DNA from: Pseudomonas sp. PDM18 | GTDB taxonomy: Bacteria > Pseudomonadota > Gammaproteobacteria > Pseudomonadales > Pseudomonadaceae | DNA: 64,000 nt | Direction of reading: 5' to 3' | Assembly: GCF_014852585.1 (NCBI RefSeq) | Contig: NZ_JACVBX010000013.1 | Location: 62,001 to 126,000, forward strand | Part shown: positions 29,111-40,764 of the stretch, piece by piece | Numbering within the stretch: position 1 is the stretch's first letter | Layout of the letters: every line of letters begins with the position of its first letter | The notes under the pieces: model-generated | What the model was told of the DNA's origin: nothing | The model's database searches: none | What the model saw: only the letters and a program-made list of their open reading frames with translations | Translations under genes and position numbers: made by a program

Positions 29111-29652
29111 AGCGTCGCTACCCGCACGATAGTGGTCACGACGCGCCGGCACAGGTCATTGATGCAGCCGGAACTGCCGTTGTAGCTGCCACTGCCGCAG
29201 GCCACACTGGTGGGCGGCGACGATATCGGACCAACCCCCTGCCAGGCCACGGTGATCATGTACTGGTTGCTGCCCAGCGACTGGATACACCCCCGCCCGC
29301 CGAGCATCGCACCAGCCTTGACGTTGCCGCCGCCGATTTCCGCCGCACCCTGCAGGCTATTGCACCAGTCGGCGAGGTCCACCTGCTGGCGGGTCGAGCT
29401 GCCGGTGGGGCAGGTCATCCCGGAGCCTACCGGGGACGTTGTGACGTAGCCGGATGCATTGTTGGGGTTAGCCGTCATCCGGCTGGAGATGTCGTTGATC
29501 AGCAGCAAGGCCTGGGCGCGCTGGTAGGACTCCATATCCGACAGCTGCATGCGCATCTGCAGTCGTGCCAAGCCCAGCAGGCCCAGCGAGATGATCAGGA
29601 TGCTGACCATCAGCTCAATGAGGGTGAATCCCCTCTGACGGAACTTCAGCAT
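29107..29652 (-). CDS. pilV: Minor pilin PilV
   Basis: This is a 181-residue minor pilin. MLKFRQRG precedes the mature [21 protein letters not shown], with Glu5 present. The region MESYQRAQALLLINDISSRM is the usual PilV helix and LADWCNS is also family-like. I use the ATG at 29650-29652, with GGTGA five bases upstream. A GTG four codons earlier (29662-29664) would overlap pilE. It follows pilE by 5 bp. Confidence 0.9.
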   Translation of the reverse strand: MLKFRQRGFTLIELMVSILIISLGLLGLARLQMRMQLSDMESYQRAQALLLINDISSRMTANPNNASGYVTTSPVGSGMTCPTGSSTRQQVDLADWCNSLQGAAEIGGGNVKAGAMLGGRGCIQSLGSNQYMITVAWQGVGPISSPPTSVACGSGSYNGSSGCINDLCRRVVTTIVRVATL

Positions 29653-29657
29653 GGGAT

Positions 29658-30047
29658 TCACCACTTGGCCGACGGCGTCCTGCTGCCGTCGCTGCTGAGG
29701 GTCAGGTCGCCGTCGCGGGCCTGGGTGCCGCTCGGGGTGAAGGTAACGGTGAAGGTAGGGGGCGTGCCGCTGCCTAAGGTAATGGCGTAGCTGTAGTTGC
29801 CCGAAACGTCGCTGGGCAGCGAATAACCACCGCTTTCCAGCTGCGCTTTGCTGGCGTAGGAGCGGTTGGCCAGCAGGTACTGCTGCTGACGGTTGGCGAT
29901 GTCCATCATTTGCGCCTGGGCCGCCGATCGCTTGCCCCGGATGATGTACTGCTGATAGCTGGGGTAAGCGATCGTAGCCAGAATCGCCACTATCGCCACC
30001 ACCACCATCAATTCGATCAGGGTAAAACCACGGGAACTAACTGGCAT
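29658..30047 (-). CDS. pilE: Minor pilin PilE
   Basis: This is a 129-residue pilin-like protein. MPVSSRG is removed before [21 protein letters not shown], and [20 protein letters not shown] follows, as in PilE-type minor pilins. It is the first gene of this operon, whereas in P. aeruginosa pilE is the last of fimU-pilVWXY1Y2E. Upstream lies the AT-rich spacer at 30048-30543, which should hold the promoter. Confidence 0.9.
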   Translation of the reverse strand: MPVSSRGFTLIELMVVVAIVAILATIAYPSYQQYIIRGKRSAAQAQMMDIANRQQQYLLANRSYASKAQLESGGYSLPSDVSGNYSYAITLGSGTPPTFTVTFTPSGTQARDGDLTLSSDGSRTPSAKW

Positions 30048-30543
30048 TATCGAGACTCACTCTGCCGGCCCTTTTTCATGACTCTATTAGTTAAATGGCG
30101 AATCGCCACTCCGCCGACCATCTATTTCAATACCAGTCGTCGCCGAAGTTTAGCCCTATATAGAAATAGCTAATTAAAACGCGAACCACCCGTCTCACAA
30201 GCAAAGCCGCAGGCTACGTATCACGAGGCTTAAGAGCGAAATGCACCATAAGCAGCAAGGGCTATATTCCGGGCACTTACCCGCTCAATCCAAATACTAG
30301 AAAAGTTTCTATAGCGACACCCAGAACAACCGTACCAACTATTGAATTCGCATCAATAAATCGTGAAAAAAACATGAAAACAAAGCGGCATTATCATATT
30401 GCAAGATAACTACAGGCAGACTGATAACCTTTAACTATCAAAATAAATTAAGTAACCAAAGAATATTTTTCTGAATCTTCAGGAACATCCTAATTCAGCT
30501 ATTTATCAGCTCACTATCGAGACAGCTTGATCGTGCGGATCGA
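30048..30543. other. AT-rich gene-free spacer upstream of pilE
   Basis: About 500 bp with far lower GC than the flanks and stop codons in all frames. It must hold the promoter of the pil operon. I see AT-rich tracts (for example around 30150-30180 and 30340-30480) but no convincing -35/-10 or sigma-54 pair. GC returns abruptly at about 30530, which looks like the edge of inserted DNA. Confidence 0.7.
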
Positions 30544-30600
30544 GCCGGGGGCCGCCATTCACTCGCAGCAGGGTGCGCGATTTTGCATGGCGGCCCCGGC
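30544..30600. repeat. GC-rich inverted repeat beside the EAL gene 3' end
   Basis: GCCGGGGGCCGCCAT (30544-30558) and ATGGCGGCCCCGGC (30587-30600) are complementary over 14 bp with one bulged G, and the loop is 28 nt. It lies 30 bp past the EAL gene stop at the GC/AT boundary. It may be the native terminator or stabilising stem of that gene. Confidence 0.6.
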
Positions 30601-30630
30601 GGGCATCCGGCGCGCGGCCCGTGGGCAGGG

Positions 30631-32178
30631 TCAGCTCCCGGAGCGTAGATCCCGCAATGCCTCGACAAATGCCGCCAGCGGCATCGGTCGATCGAAGAGG
30701 TACCCTTGCAGCACCTCCACGCCGCGCGAGGCGAGATAGGCTTGCTGCTGCTCGGTTTCCACCCCCTCGGCGATGATCATCAGGTCCAGCTTGCCGCACA
30801 GTTCGACGATGCTGTCCAGAATATGGGAGGACAGTGCGTCCACACCGATCATCGCCACGAAGCTCTTGTCGATCTTCAGCGCATCCACCTTGAAGCGATG
30901 CAGGTAAGCCAGGCTGGAGTTGCCAGTGCCGAAGTCGTCGATGGCCAGCTTGACGCCCAGGCCATGAAGATTGTCGAACAGCTCGTCGGTCACCTCGCTG
31001 GAAACGATCAGTTCGCGCTCGGTCAGCTCCAGGGTCAGCTCCGGGCGATGGGGCAGGAAGCGCGCCTGGAAGTCACGACAATCCGCGAACAATCCCGGCT
31101 CCGTGCAGTGCCGGGCACTGATGTTGAAGCCCAGGTGGAAGCCCTCGCCCAACAGATGCGCGTGCGGCGCCAGTCCATCGGCCACCTGATGAAACAGTTC
31201 GCGGGTCATCGCCACGATTAGCCCTGAGCGTTCGGCCATCGGGATGAACAAGTCGGGACCGACCATACCCTCACGCGGATGGGCCCAGCGCATCAGCACT
31301 TCAGCACCGACCCAGCGGCCGTCCCGGGCGTCGACCAGCGGTTGCAGGTACGGTACGAATTCCCCGGCGAGCAAGGCACGCTCAAGCTCCAGGCTTGGCG
31401 TCGCCGAACGCCCCCACAGCCAGTAGCAGGCCACGCCCGATGCCCCACCCAGCATCAACAACAGCGCCACCAGCGGCCACGCATCTTCGTGGATATGCCG
31501 CCATTGCGCCCCTTCGGGGAAGCCACCGATGACCTTGTAGGGGAATCGCTCGGAGGAAAGCTCGACATGCCCCAACGGCAGGGGGGCGGGCTGGCTGTCG
31601 AACACCCTGCCCTCCTCGTCCATCCACTGCCCGCCGACCTGCAGTTGCAAATCGCTGCGTTGATCGACCAGTTGCAGCGTGTTGCTCAGGTAACGCCCAT
31701 CCACGGTCGCCAGCGCGGCGTGACGCCCCTCGACCCGCCGCAGGATCAACAGCGCGTAGTTTGGCGTGACTTCATTACCGGCCATCATCCGCAGCCGCCC
31801 GGAGACATACAGGCTCGGATCCAGGGGCGCTTCGAAATCGCCGAAGAGCGACGTGCAATAGATATGGTCATCTCGTGTCAGGTTGACCGACCGGACGAAC
31901 GGCACCACCGCCACCTGTTCGCGCAGGACGAGCGTCGCATCGTCGCAGCCCTCATCCACATGCAGCAGGGCCACCTTGGCGGCCCCTGCCGCATTGCCCA
32001 GCATCACGTCGAACAGCCGAACGGCCTCGTTCGAAGCAGTACGTGCCTCGACGCTCAGGGTGCGCAAGGCCTGCCAATAGATGATGGCGCTGCCCAGCAG
32101 CAACGGCAGCAGGGCCATGGAAAGGGAGAAAACCAGGCGGGGCAGCAGCCGGCGCCGGGTGTAGCTGCGAAGCGGCAT
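30631..32178 (-). CDS. CSS-motif/EAL-domain cyclic-di-GMP phosphodiesterase
   Basis: This is a 515-residue membrane phosphodiesterase likely to hydrolyse c-di-GMP. TM1 lies at about residues 13-34. A periplasmic CSS-type sensor follows, with CTS (about 108-110) as the redox-cysteine motif, then TM2 at about 234-255. A cytoplasmic EAL domain then carries EVLMRW in place of EALxRW, NISARHC, ELTERELI, DDFGTGNSSL, KIDKSF and AEGVETEQQQ. The catalytic residues appear intact. CSS-EAL enzymes respond to periplasmic thiol state through DsbA/DsbB. The start at 32176-32178 has GGAAC upstream. It corresponds in position to PA3825 of PAO1 and diverges from the RDD gene. Confidence 0.9.
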   Translation of the reverse strand: MPLRSYTRRRLLPRLVFSLSMALLPLLLGSAIIYWQALRTLSVEARTASNEAVRLFDVMLGNAAGAAKVALLHVDEGCDDATLVLREQVAVVPFVRSVNLTRDDHIYCTSLFGDFEAPLDPSLYVSGRLRMMAGNEVTPNYALLILRRVEGRHAALATVDGRYLSNTLQLVDQRSDLQLQVGGQWMDEEGRVFDSQPAPLPLGHVELSSERFPYKVIGGFPEGAQWRHIHEDAWPLVALLLMLGGASGVACYWLWGRSATPSLELERALLAGEFVPYLQPLVDARDGRWVGAEVLMRWAHPREGMVGPDLFIPMAERSGLIVAMTRELFHQVADGLAPHAHLLGEGFHLGFNISARHCTEPGLFADCRDFQARFLPHRPELTLELTERELIVSSEVTDELFDNLHGLGVKLAIDDFGTGNSSLAYLHRFKVDALKIDKSFVAMIGVDALSSHILDSIVELCGKLDLMIIAEGVETEQQQAYLASRGVEVLQGYLFDRPMPLAAFVEALRDLRSGS

Positions 32179-32295
32179 CCTTGTTCCTTGCTCGACGGCG
32201 CCGCGACCTGCGACGCATTGCCACTCCCCCATGGGTAGCGACGTGGTTTGAGCTTAGAACAGCCTCCGCCACCGGGCGCCGCGTGATGGAATCCG

Positions 32296-32301
32296 TATAA
32301 T
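32296..32301 (+). promoter_or_regulatory. Probable -10 box of the RDD gene
   Basis: A perfect TATAAT lies 38 bp before the RDD gene start in the EAL-RDD divergent spacer. The -35 position is GC-rich and poor, so an activator or another spacing may be needed. Confidence 0.4.
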
Positions 32302-32339
32302 CCCGGCCCCATCCATCCTGATCACCACAGAAGACGCTC

Positions 32340-32855
32340 ATGTCCAAGCCGCAGCAGCTCCAGCCCGTGGGAGACTTCCCGCCCGCCACGCTCCTCCGTC
32401 GCTTTGCCGCGATGTTCTACGACTTCCTGCTCTGCGTGGCCCTGTTGATGGTGGTGACGCTGGTCTACCAGCAAGGCTTCCTGCGCCTGATCTATGGCAG
32501 CGAAAAGCTCCGGATGCTGGCCGACCAGGGTGCGCTGACCGGCGACCCACTGCTGTCCAGCCTGCTGTTCATCAGCATTTTCGCCTTCTTCGCGAAGTTC
32601 TGGACTCACAGCGGTCAGACACTGGGTATGCAGGTCTGGGGCGTTCGCGTACAGAACGCCAACGGCACGCGCATCACTCTGATGCAGGCGCTGCTGCGCT
32701 TTGTCATCGCCATCGCGTCCTGGGGCTGCGCCGGCCTGGGCTTCCTCTGGATGCTCTGGGACAAGGACAAGCGCACCTGGCAGGACCGCTACTCGGAAAG
32801 CGTGGTGATCCAGATCCCCAAGGCGGTGCGCAAGGCAACGCAGGGACGGGGCTGA
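32340..32855 (+). CDS. RDD family membrane protein
   Basis: This 171-residue inner-membrane protein has the RDD domain: RRFAAMFYDFLL near the start (Arg and Asp of the signature) and later HSGQTLGMQVWGVRV and WQDRYSESVVI. Three or four hydrophobic segments are visible. The function of this family is largely undefined; some members are linked to Na+/H+ antiport. It is conserved next to lptG in Pseudomonas. A terminator follows. Confidence 0.88.
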   Translation: MSKPQQLQPVGDFPPATLLRRFAAMFYDFLLCVALLMVVTLVYQQGFLRLIYGSEKLRMLADQGALTGDPLLSSLLFISIFAFFAKFWTHSGQTLGMQVWGVRVQNANGTRITLMQALLRFVIAIASWGCAGLGFLWMLWDKDKRTWQDRYSESVVIQIPKAVRKATQGRG

Positions 32856-32870
32856 CGTGAGGGCAATAAA

Positions 32871-32892
32871 AAAGCCGGCGATTGCCGGCTTT
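32871..32892. terminator. Bidirectional terminator between RDD gene and lptG
   Basis: AAAGCCGGC and GCCGGCTTT form a 9-bp stem with loop GATT, flanked by A and T runs. It lies 15 bp past the RDD gene stop and 34 bp past the convergent lptG stop, so it can end both transcripts. Confidence 0.9.
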
Positions 32893-32925
32893 TTTGTGGG
32901 CGCAGGTTCTATCCCGCGAGCGGAC

Positions 32926-33985
32926 TCAGCCTGCCCGTTTCAACAGGAGCGTGCCGAGGAAGGCACAGATCGCAGCCGGCACCAGCACCGCCAGCAGCGG
33001 CGGGAAGTTGAATACCTGGCTCGACGGGCCGAGCAGATCCTGGGCGATACGGAAGGTGAAGCCCACCAGCACGCCGGTGAACACGCGCTGGCCGAGGGTC
33101 ACGCTACGCAGCGGGCCGAAGATGAACGAAATCGCCATCAGCACCAGGGCGGCGGTCACCAGCGGCTGCAGGATCTTGGTCCAGAACGCCAGCCAATAGC
33201 GGTTGGAGCTCAGGCCCTGGTCCTGCAGGTAATGGATGTAATTCCAAAGGCCGGTGATCGACAGCGCCTCCGGCTCCATCACGACGGTGTTGAGCAGTTG
33301 CGGACTGAGCTGGATATTCCAGATCTCGCTGGGCTTGCTCACGACTTCACTGCGCTTCTCAGCCGCGTGCAGCACGGAGGTGGTCACATCCTGCAGTTGC
33401 CACTGGTCGTTCTCGAACACCGCCTGACGCGCGAAGCTCGCGCTCTGCAGGCGACGGTTGTCGTCGAAGTTGTAGCGGGTCACACCGAGCAACACGCCAT
33501 CCGGGCGCACCACGTTGATGTGGATGAACTCATGCCCCTGGCGGTGCCACAGTCCCGACTTGGAGCTTTGCGAGCCATTGCTGCTCTGGGCCAGGGCGCG
33601 ACCACTCTGGGCAGCAGTTTCGGTGTAGGGAATCACATACTCGCCCACCAGGATGCCGGCGAACATCAGCACCAGCATCGGTTTCATCACCGCCCAGACG
33701 ATGCGCTGCAGCGACACGCCAGCGGCGCGCATGATGGTCAGTTCGCTGTTGCTGGCCAGGGTACCCAAGCCCACCAGGCAGCCAATCAGCGCGGCCATCG
33801 GCAGCATGTCGTAGCCGCGGCTCGGCGCCGTGAGCAGCACGAACTTGAGCGCTTCGGTCAGGGTGTAGCTCTCGTCGATCTGCCCCAACTGGTCGACGAA
33901 GGCGAACAGCTCAGCCAGACCGAGGATCACCCCTAGTACCGCAAGAATGGAAACGAAGACGGTGGTACCGATATAGCGATCCAGC

Positions 33986-33993
<8 letters not shown>
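32926..33993 (-). CDS. lptG: LPS export permease LptG
   Basis: LptG pairs with LptF in the LptB2FG transporter that extracts LPS from the inner membrane. The 355-residue protein has membrane segments at both ends around a periplasmic beta-jellyroll. It begins MRKLDRYIGTTVFVSILAVL and has the coupling region LGTLASNSELTIMRAAGVS. It overlaps the end of lptF by 8 bp. Stop is on the shared terminator side. Confidence 0.96.
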
Positions 33994-36791
<2,798 letters not shown>

Positions 36792-36825
36792 TGGCACAGT
36801 GCAACCTGCCGATGGGATCGAACGC

Positions 36826-37254
36826 ATGACGCGTGTGGATTTCTACGTCATTCCCAGCGCCGATCCCGACGCACGCCTGATCATCGCCTGCCGCCTGGCT
36901 GAAAAAGCCTGGCGGCAAGGCATGCGTATCTTCGTGCTGTGCAGCGACGAGGCCCAGCGCGATGCGCTGGACGCCCGGCTATGGAACTTCCGGGACGAAA
37001 CCTTCATCCCACACAACGCGGTGGAAGAAGATGCAGACTCGCCGATCGTGCTCGCCCTCGGTGAGCCGCCGGAAAGCCACCGGGACCTGCTGATCAACCT
37101 GACCCTGGCCATTCCCGACTTCGTCGACCGCTTCAACCGGGTCGCCGAGCTGGTGATCGAGGAACCGGCGATTCGTCAGGCCGCGCGGGAGAATTTCCGT
37201 CGCTACCGCGAGCAGGGCTATCCTTTGCAGGACCACCGCCTGCCGCGCCCTTGA
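36826..37254 (+). CDS. holC: DNA polymerase III subunit chi
   Basis: HolC is the chi subunit of the clamp loader, which contacts SSB. The 142-residue protein starts MTRVDFYVIPSADPDARL and has ACRLAEKAWRQGMRIFVLC, DARLWNFRDETFIPH and the usual Rossmann-like layout. The start is the ATG at 36826. It lies between pepA and valS, the conserved order of gammaproteobacteria. Confidence 0.96.
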   Translation: MTRVDFYVIPSADPDARLIIACRLAEKAWRQGMRIFVLCSDEAQRDALDARLWNFRDETFIPHNAVEEDADSPIVLALGEPPESHRDLLINLTLAIPDFVDRFNRVAELVIEEPAIRQAARENFRRYREQGYPLQDHRLPRP

Positions 37255-37274
37255 GAGCGTCTCAGCCAGACACC

Positions 37275-37646
37275 ATGGACAACCACAAGCCTCCGCACGA
37301 CCCCGACCACCTGCTGGAAGACCTGAAGAAGATCCAGGACCTGCTGGACGAGTCAGGCGCCGAGCCGCCGCTGCTCACCGAATCCTTCGAGCCGGACAAC
37401 ATCCCGCTGCTCTCCGACGTCGTCACGCCCGCGCCCCAGGCAGCGGAGCCCGTTGCGGCCCAGCCCGCCGCGCCGCAAGCCTCGGCGGCAGCCAGCGAAT
37501 TGCACCGCCTGGACCTGGAACTGCGCGCCGCGGCCCAGTTGATCCTGCAGGACGTCCTCGACGACTTCGCCCCGCAGATCGAAGCCGAACTGCAGCGCCG
37601 CCTCGAAGCACGGATGCAGCGCCTGCTGGCCCAGCGCAAGCCCTGA
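37275..37646 (+). CDS. Conserved hypothetical protein between holC and valS
   Basis: This 123-residue acidic soluble protein has no recognised catalytic motif. It begins MDNHKPPHDPDHLLEDLKKI, has a Pro/Ala-rich middle, and ends in an amphipathic helix (LILQDVLDDFAPQIEAEL) with a basic tail. In P. aeruginosa a gene of similar kind also sits between holC and valS. It may share the pepA-holC transcript; the start ATG lies 20 bp past the holC stop. Function unknown. Confidence 0.75.
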   Translation: MDNHKPPHDPDHLLEDLKKIQDLLDESGAEPPLLTESFEPDNIPLLSDVVTPAPQAAEPVAAQPAAPQASAAASELHRLDLELRAAAQLILQDVLDDFAPQIEAELQRRLEARMQRLLAQRKP

Positions 37647-37669
37647 CGCCCCGCACCACTCCGCTTTTT

Positions 37670-37747
37670 TGTAGGAGCGAGCTTGCTCGCGAACGCTCTT
37701 CTGCAGGCTCGCAGTGGTGGCGGTTCGCGAGCAAGCTCGCTCCTGCA
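37670..37747. repeat. Second REP/BIME-type inverted pair
   Basis: The same 24-bp sequence as at 17377 (TGTAGGAGCGAGCTTGCTCG onward) occurs at 37670-37693. Its reverse complement follows at 37724-37747, with one base changed (CTCCTGCA in place of CTCCTACA). The arms are 30 bp apart. It lies between the hypothetical gene and the valS promoter region. Confidence 0.9.
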
Positions 37748-37804
37748 GACTGCCCTTGGCCACACGGAAAACCGCCCCGGTGGCCTGAACTCCCCGCCAC
37801 CCGT

Positions 37805-37810
37805 TATACT
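37805..37810 (+). promoter_or_regulatory. Possible valS -10 box
   Basis: TATACT lies 42 bp before the valS ATG, downstream of the BIME pair. No strong -35 is visible, so this is tentative. Confidence 0.3.
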
Positions 37811-37852
37811 CAGCGGTTTTCCGTCTAGCCTTATCAGGGTCCCACCGCGCTC

Positions 37853-40702
37853 ATGGACAAGACCTACCAGCCCCACGCCATCGAATCCCACTGGTACCCC
37901 CTCTGGGAGAGAGAGAACTACTTCGCCCCGCAAGGTTCCGGCGAGCCGTACACCATCATGATCCCGCCGCCGAACGTCACCGGCAGCCTGCACATGGGCC
38001 ACGGCTTCAACAACGCCATCATGGACGCGCTGATCCGCTACCGCCGCATGCAGGGCCGCAACACCCTGTGGCAGCCGGGCACCGACCACGCCGGCATCGC
38101 CACCCAGATGGTGGTGGAGCGCCAGCTGGCCGCCCAGGGCATCGCCCGTCATGATCTGGGCCGCGAGAAGTTCCTGGAGAAGGTCTGGGAGTGGAAGGAC
38201 CAGTCCGGCGGCACCATCACCCGCCAGATTCGCCGCCTGGGCTCCTCCGTGGACTGGTCGCGCGAGCGCTTCACCATGGACGAAGGCCTGTCCAACGCCG
38301 TGAAGGAAGCCTTCGTGCGCCTGCACGAGGACGGCCTGATCTACCGCGGCAAGCGCCTGGTCAACTGGGATACCAAGTTCCACACCGCCATTTCCGACCT
38401 CGAAGTAGAGAACCACGACGAGAAGGGCCACCTCTGGCACCTGCGCTACCCGCTGGCCGACGGCAACAAGACCGCCGACGGCAAGGACCACCTGATCGTC
38501 GCCACCACCCGCCCGGAAACCATGCTGGGTGACAGCGCCGTCGCCGTCCACCCGGAAGACGAGCGCTACGCCGCGCTGATCGGCACCTTCATCGACCTGC
38601 CGCTGGTAGGCCGCCGTATCCCGATCATCGCCGACGACTATGTCGACCGCGAGTTCGGCACCGGCTGCGTGAAGATCACCCCGGCCCACGACTTCAACGA
38701 CTATGAAGTCGGCAAGCGCCACGACCTGCCGCTGATCAACATCTTCGACAAGGACGCCGCCGTCCTCGCCGTCGCACAGGTGTTCAAGCTCGACGGCAGC
38801 GTCAACGCCGAGCTGGACGCCAGCCTGCCAGCCGCTTACGCCGGTCTCGACCGCTTTGTCGCGCGCAAGCAGATCGTTGCCGACTTCGAAGCCGCCGGCC
38901 TGCTGGAGAAGATCGACGATCACGCGCTGAAAGTGCCCAAGGGCGACCGCTCCGGCACCGTCATCGAGCCGTGGCTGACCGACCAGTGGTACGTCTCCAC
39001 CAAGCCGCTGGCCGAACCGGCCATCGCCGCCGTGGAAGACGGCCGCATCCAGTTCGTGCCCAAGCAGTACGAGAACATGTACTTCAGCTGGATGCGCGAC
39101 ATCCAGGACTGGTGCATCAGCCGTCAGCTGTGGTGGGGCCATCGCATCCCGGCCTGGTACGACGATGCCGGCAACGTCTACGTCGGCCGCAACGAGGCCG
39201 AAGTCCGCGCCAAGCACAACCTGGGCGACGCCAACCTGCGCCAGGACGAAGACGTCCTCGACACCTGGTTCAGCTCGGGCTTGTGGACCTTCTCCACCCT
39301 CGGCTGGCCGGAACAGACCGAATACCTGAAGACCTTCCACCCCACCGACGTGCTGGTGACCGGCTTCGACATCATCTTCTTCTGGGTTGCGCGCATGATC
39401 ATGCTGACCATGCACCTGATCAAGAATGGCGATGGCACCGCGCAGATCCCGTTCAAGACCGTCTACGTCCATGGTCTGGTGCGCGACGGCCAGGGCCAGA
39501 AGATGTCCAAGTCCAAGGGCAACGTGCTCGACCCGCTGGACATCGTCGATGGCATCACCCTCGACGAGCTGCTGGAGAAACGCACCAGCGGCATGATGCA
39601 GCCCAAGCTCGCCGAGAAGATCGCCAAGCAGACGAAAGCCGAGTTCCCCGAAGGCATCGCCAGCTACGGCACCGACGCCCTGCGCTTCACCTTCTGCTCG
39701 CTAGCTTCCACCGGTCGCGACATCAAGTTCGACATGGGCCGCGTCGAGGGCTACCGCAACTTCTGCAACAAGCTGTGGAACGCCGCCAACTTCGTCATCG
39801 AGAACACCGATGGCAAGGACACCGGCGTCAATGGCGAGCCGGTCGAGCTGTCCTCGGTGGACCGCTGGATCATCTCCGCCCTGCAGCGCACCGAGATCGA
39901 AGTCGCGCGTCAGCTCGACGCCTTCCGCTTCGACCTGGCCACCCAGGCCCTCTACGAGTTCATCTGGGACGAGTACTGCGCCTGGTATCTGGAACTGGTC
40001 AAGCCGGTACTGTGGGACGAGAACGCGCCGATCGAACGCCAGCGCGGCACCCGTCGCACCCTGGCGCGCGTGCTGGAAACCGCACTACGCCTGGCGCACC
40101 CGTTCATGCCGTTCATCACCGAGGAAATCTGGCAGCGCATCAAGGGCGCCGCTGCGAAGTCCGGTGACACCCTGATGCTGCAACCCTGGCCGGTCGCCGA
40201 CGAGGCGAAGATCGACGCCGCCGCCGAAGGCGACATCGAGTGGGTCAAGGCGCTGATGCTGGGCATCCGCCAGATCCGCGGCGAGATGAACATCTCCATG
40301 GCCAAGCGCATCGACCTGGTGCTGAACAACGCCTCCCCCGAGGACCACCGCCGCCTGGCCGACAACGAGCCGCTGCTGATGAAGCTGGCCAAGCTCGAGA
40401 CCATTCGCGTACTGGACGAAGGCGAAGAGCCGCCGATGTCCGCCACCGCGCTGGTCGGCGACCTGCAGGTGCTGGTGCCGATGGCCGGCCTGATCGACAA
40501 GGCCGCCGAGATGGCGCGTCTGGACAAGGAAATCCAGCGCCTGGAAGGTGAAGTCAAACGGGTGGGCGGTAAGCTGTCCAACGAAGGCTTCGTCGCCAAG
40601 GCCCCGCCGGAAGTGATCGAGAAGGAACGCGCCAAGCTCGCTGAAGCCGAGCAGGCCGTGACCAACCTGATCCAGCAGCGCGAGAAGATCGCCAGCCTGT
40701 AA
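37853..40702 (+). CDS. valS: Valine--tRNA ligase
   Basis: This class I synthetase charges tRNA-Val and edits misactivated threonine. The 949-residue protein has the HIGH-type signature [15 protein letters not shown] near residue 45 and the KMSKS loop as [14 protein letters not shown]. The CP1 editing domain ([17 protein letters not shown]) is present. A C-terminal coiled coil ([20 protein letters not shown]) is also typical. Length is normal. Confidence 0.98.
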   Translation: MDKTYQPHAIESHWYPLWERENYFAPQGSGEPYTIMIPPPNVTGSLHMGHGFNNAIMDALIRYRRMQGRNTLWQPGTDHAGIATQMVVERQLAAQGIARHDLGREKFLEKVWEWKDQSGGTITRQIRRLGSSVDWSRERFTMDEGLSNAVKEAFVRLHEDGLIYRGKRLVNWDTKFHTAISDLEVENHDEKGHLWHLRYPLADGNKTADGKDHLIVATTRPETMLGDSAVAVHPEDERYAALIGTFIDLPLVGRRIPIIADDYVDREFGTGCVKITPAHDFNDYEVGKRHDLPLINIFDKDAAVLAVAQVFKLDGSVNAELDASLPAAYAGLDRFVARKQIVADFEAAGLLEKIDDHALKVPKGDRSGTVIEPWLTDQWYVSTKPLAEPAIAAVEDGRIQFVPKQYENMYFSWMRDIQDWCISRQLWWGHRIPAWYDDAGNVYVGRNEAEVRAKHNLGDANLRQDEDVLDTWFSSGLWTFSTLGWPEQTEYLKTFHPTDVLVTGFDIIFFWVARMIMLTMHLIKNGDGTAQIPFKTVYVHGLVRDGQGQKMSKSKGNVLDPLDIVDGITLDELLEKRTSGMMQPKLAEKIAKQTKAEFPEGIASYGTDALRFTFCSLASTGRDIKFDMGRVEGYRNFCNKLWNAANFVIENTDGKDTGVNGEPVELSSVDRWIISALQRTEIEVARQLDAFRFDLATQALYEFIWDEYCAWYLELVKPVLWDENAPIERQRGTRRTLARVLETALRLAHPFMPFITEEIWQRIKGAAAKSGDTLMLQPWPVADEAKIDAAAEGDIEWVKALMLGIRQIRGEMNISMAKRIDLVLNNASPEDHRRLADNEPLLMKLAKLETIRVLDEGEEPPMSATALVGDLQVLVPMAGLIDKAAEMARLDKEIQRLEGEVKRVGGKLSNEGFVAKAPPEVIEKERAKLAEAEQAVTNLIQQREKIASL

Positions 40703-40720
40703 GGCCTGGAACGGTATAAA

Positions 40721-40744
40721 CAACGGCGCCCACGGGCGCCGTTG
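40721..40744. terminator. Hairpin between convergent valS and M14 peptidase gene
   Basis: CAACGGCGCC and GGCGCCGTTG form a perfect 10-bp stem with loop CACG, 18 bp past valS and 20 bp past the convergent gene. There is no strong T run on either side. Confidence 0.65.
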
Positions 40745-40764
40745 TCATTTCTGCAGGTCGGGCT

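Noticed and set aside
23780..30545. Classic genomic island with att repeats at the tRNA
   Set aside because: No duplicate of the tRNA 3' end at the far boundary and no integrase gene in the interval; insertion at the tRNA remains an inference.
37262..39472. 736-codon minus-strand ORF opposite valS
   Set aside because: Antisense shadow; it also runs through the BIME repeats and the small hypothetical gene.
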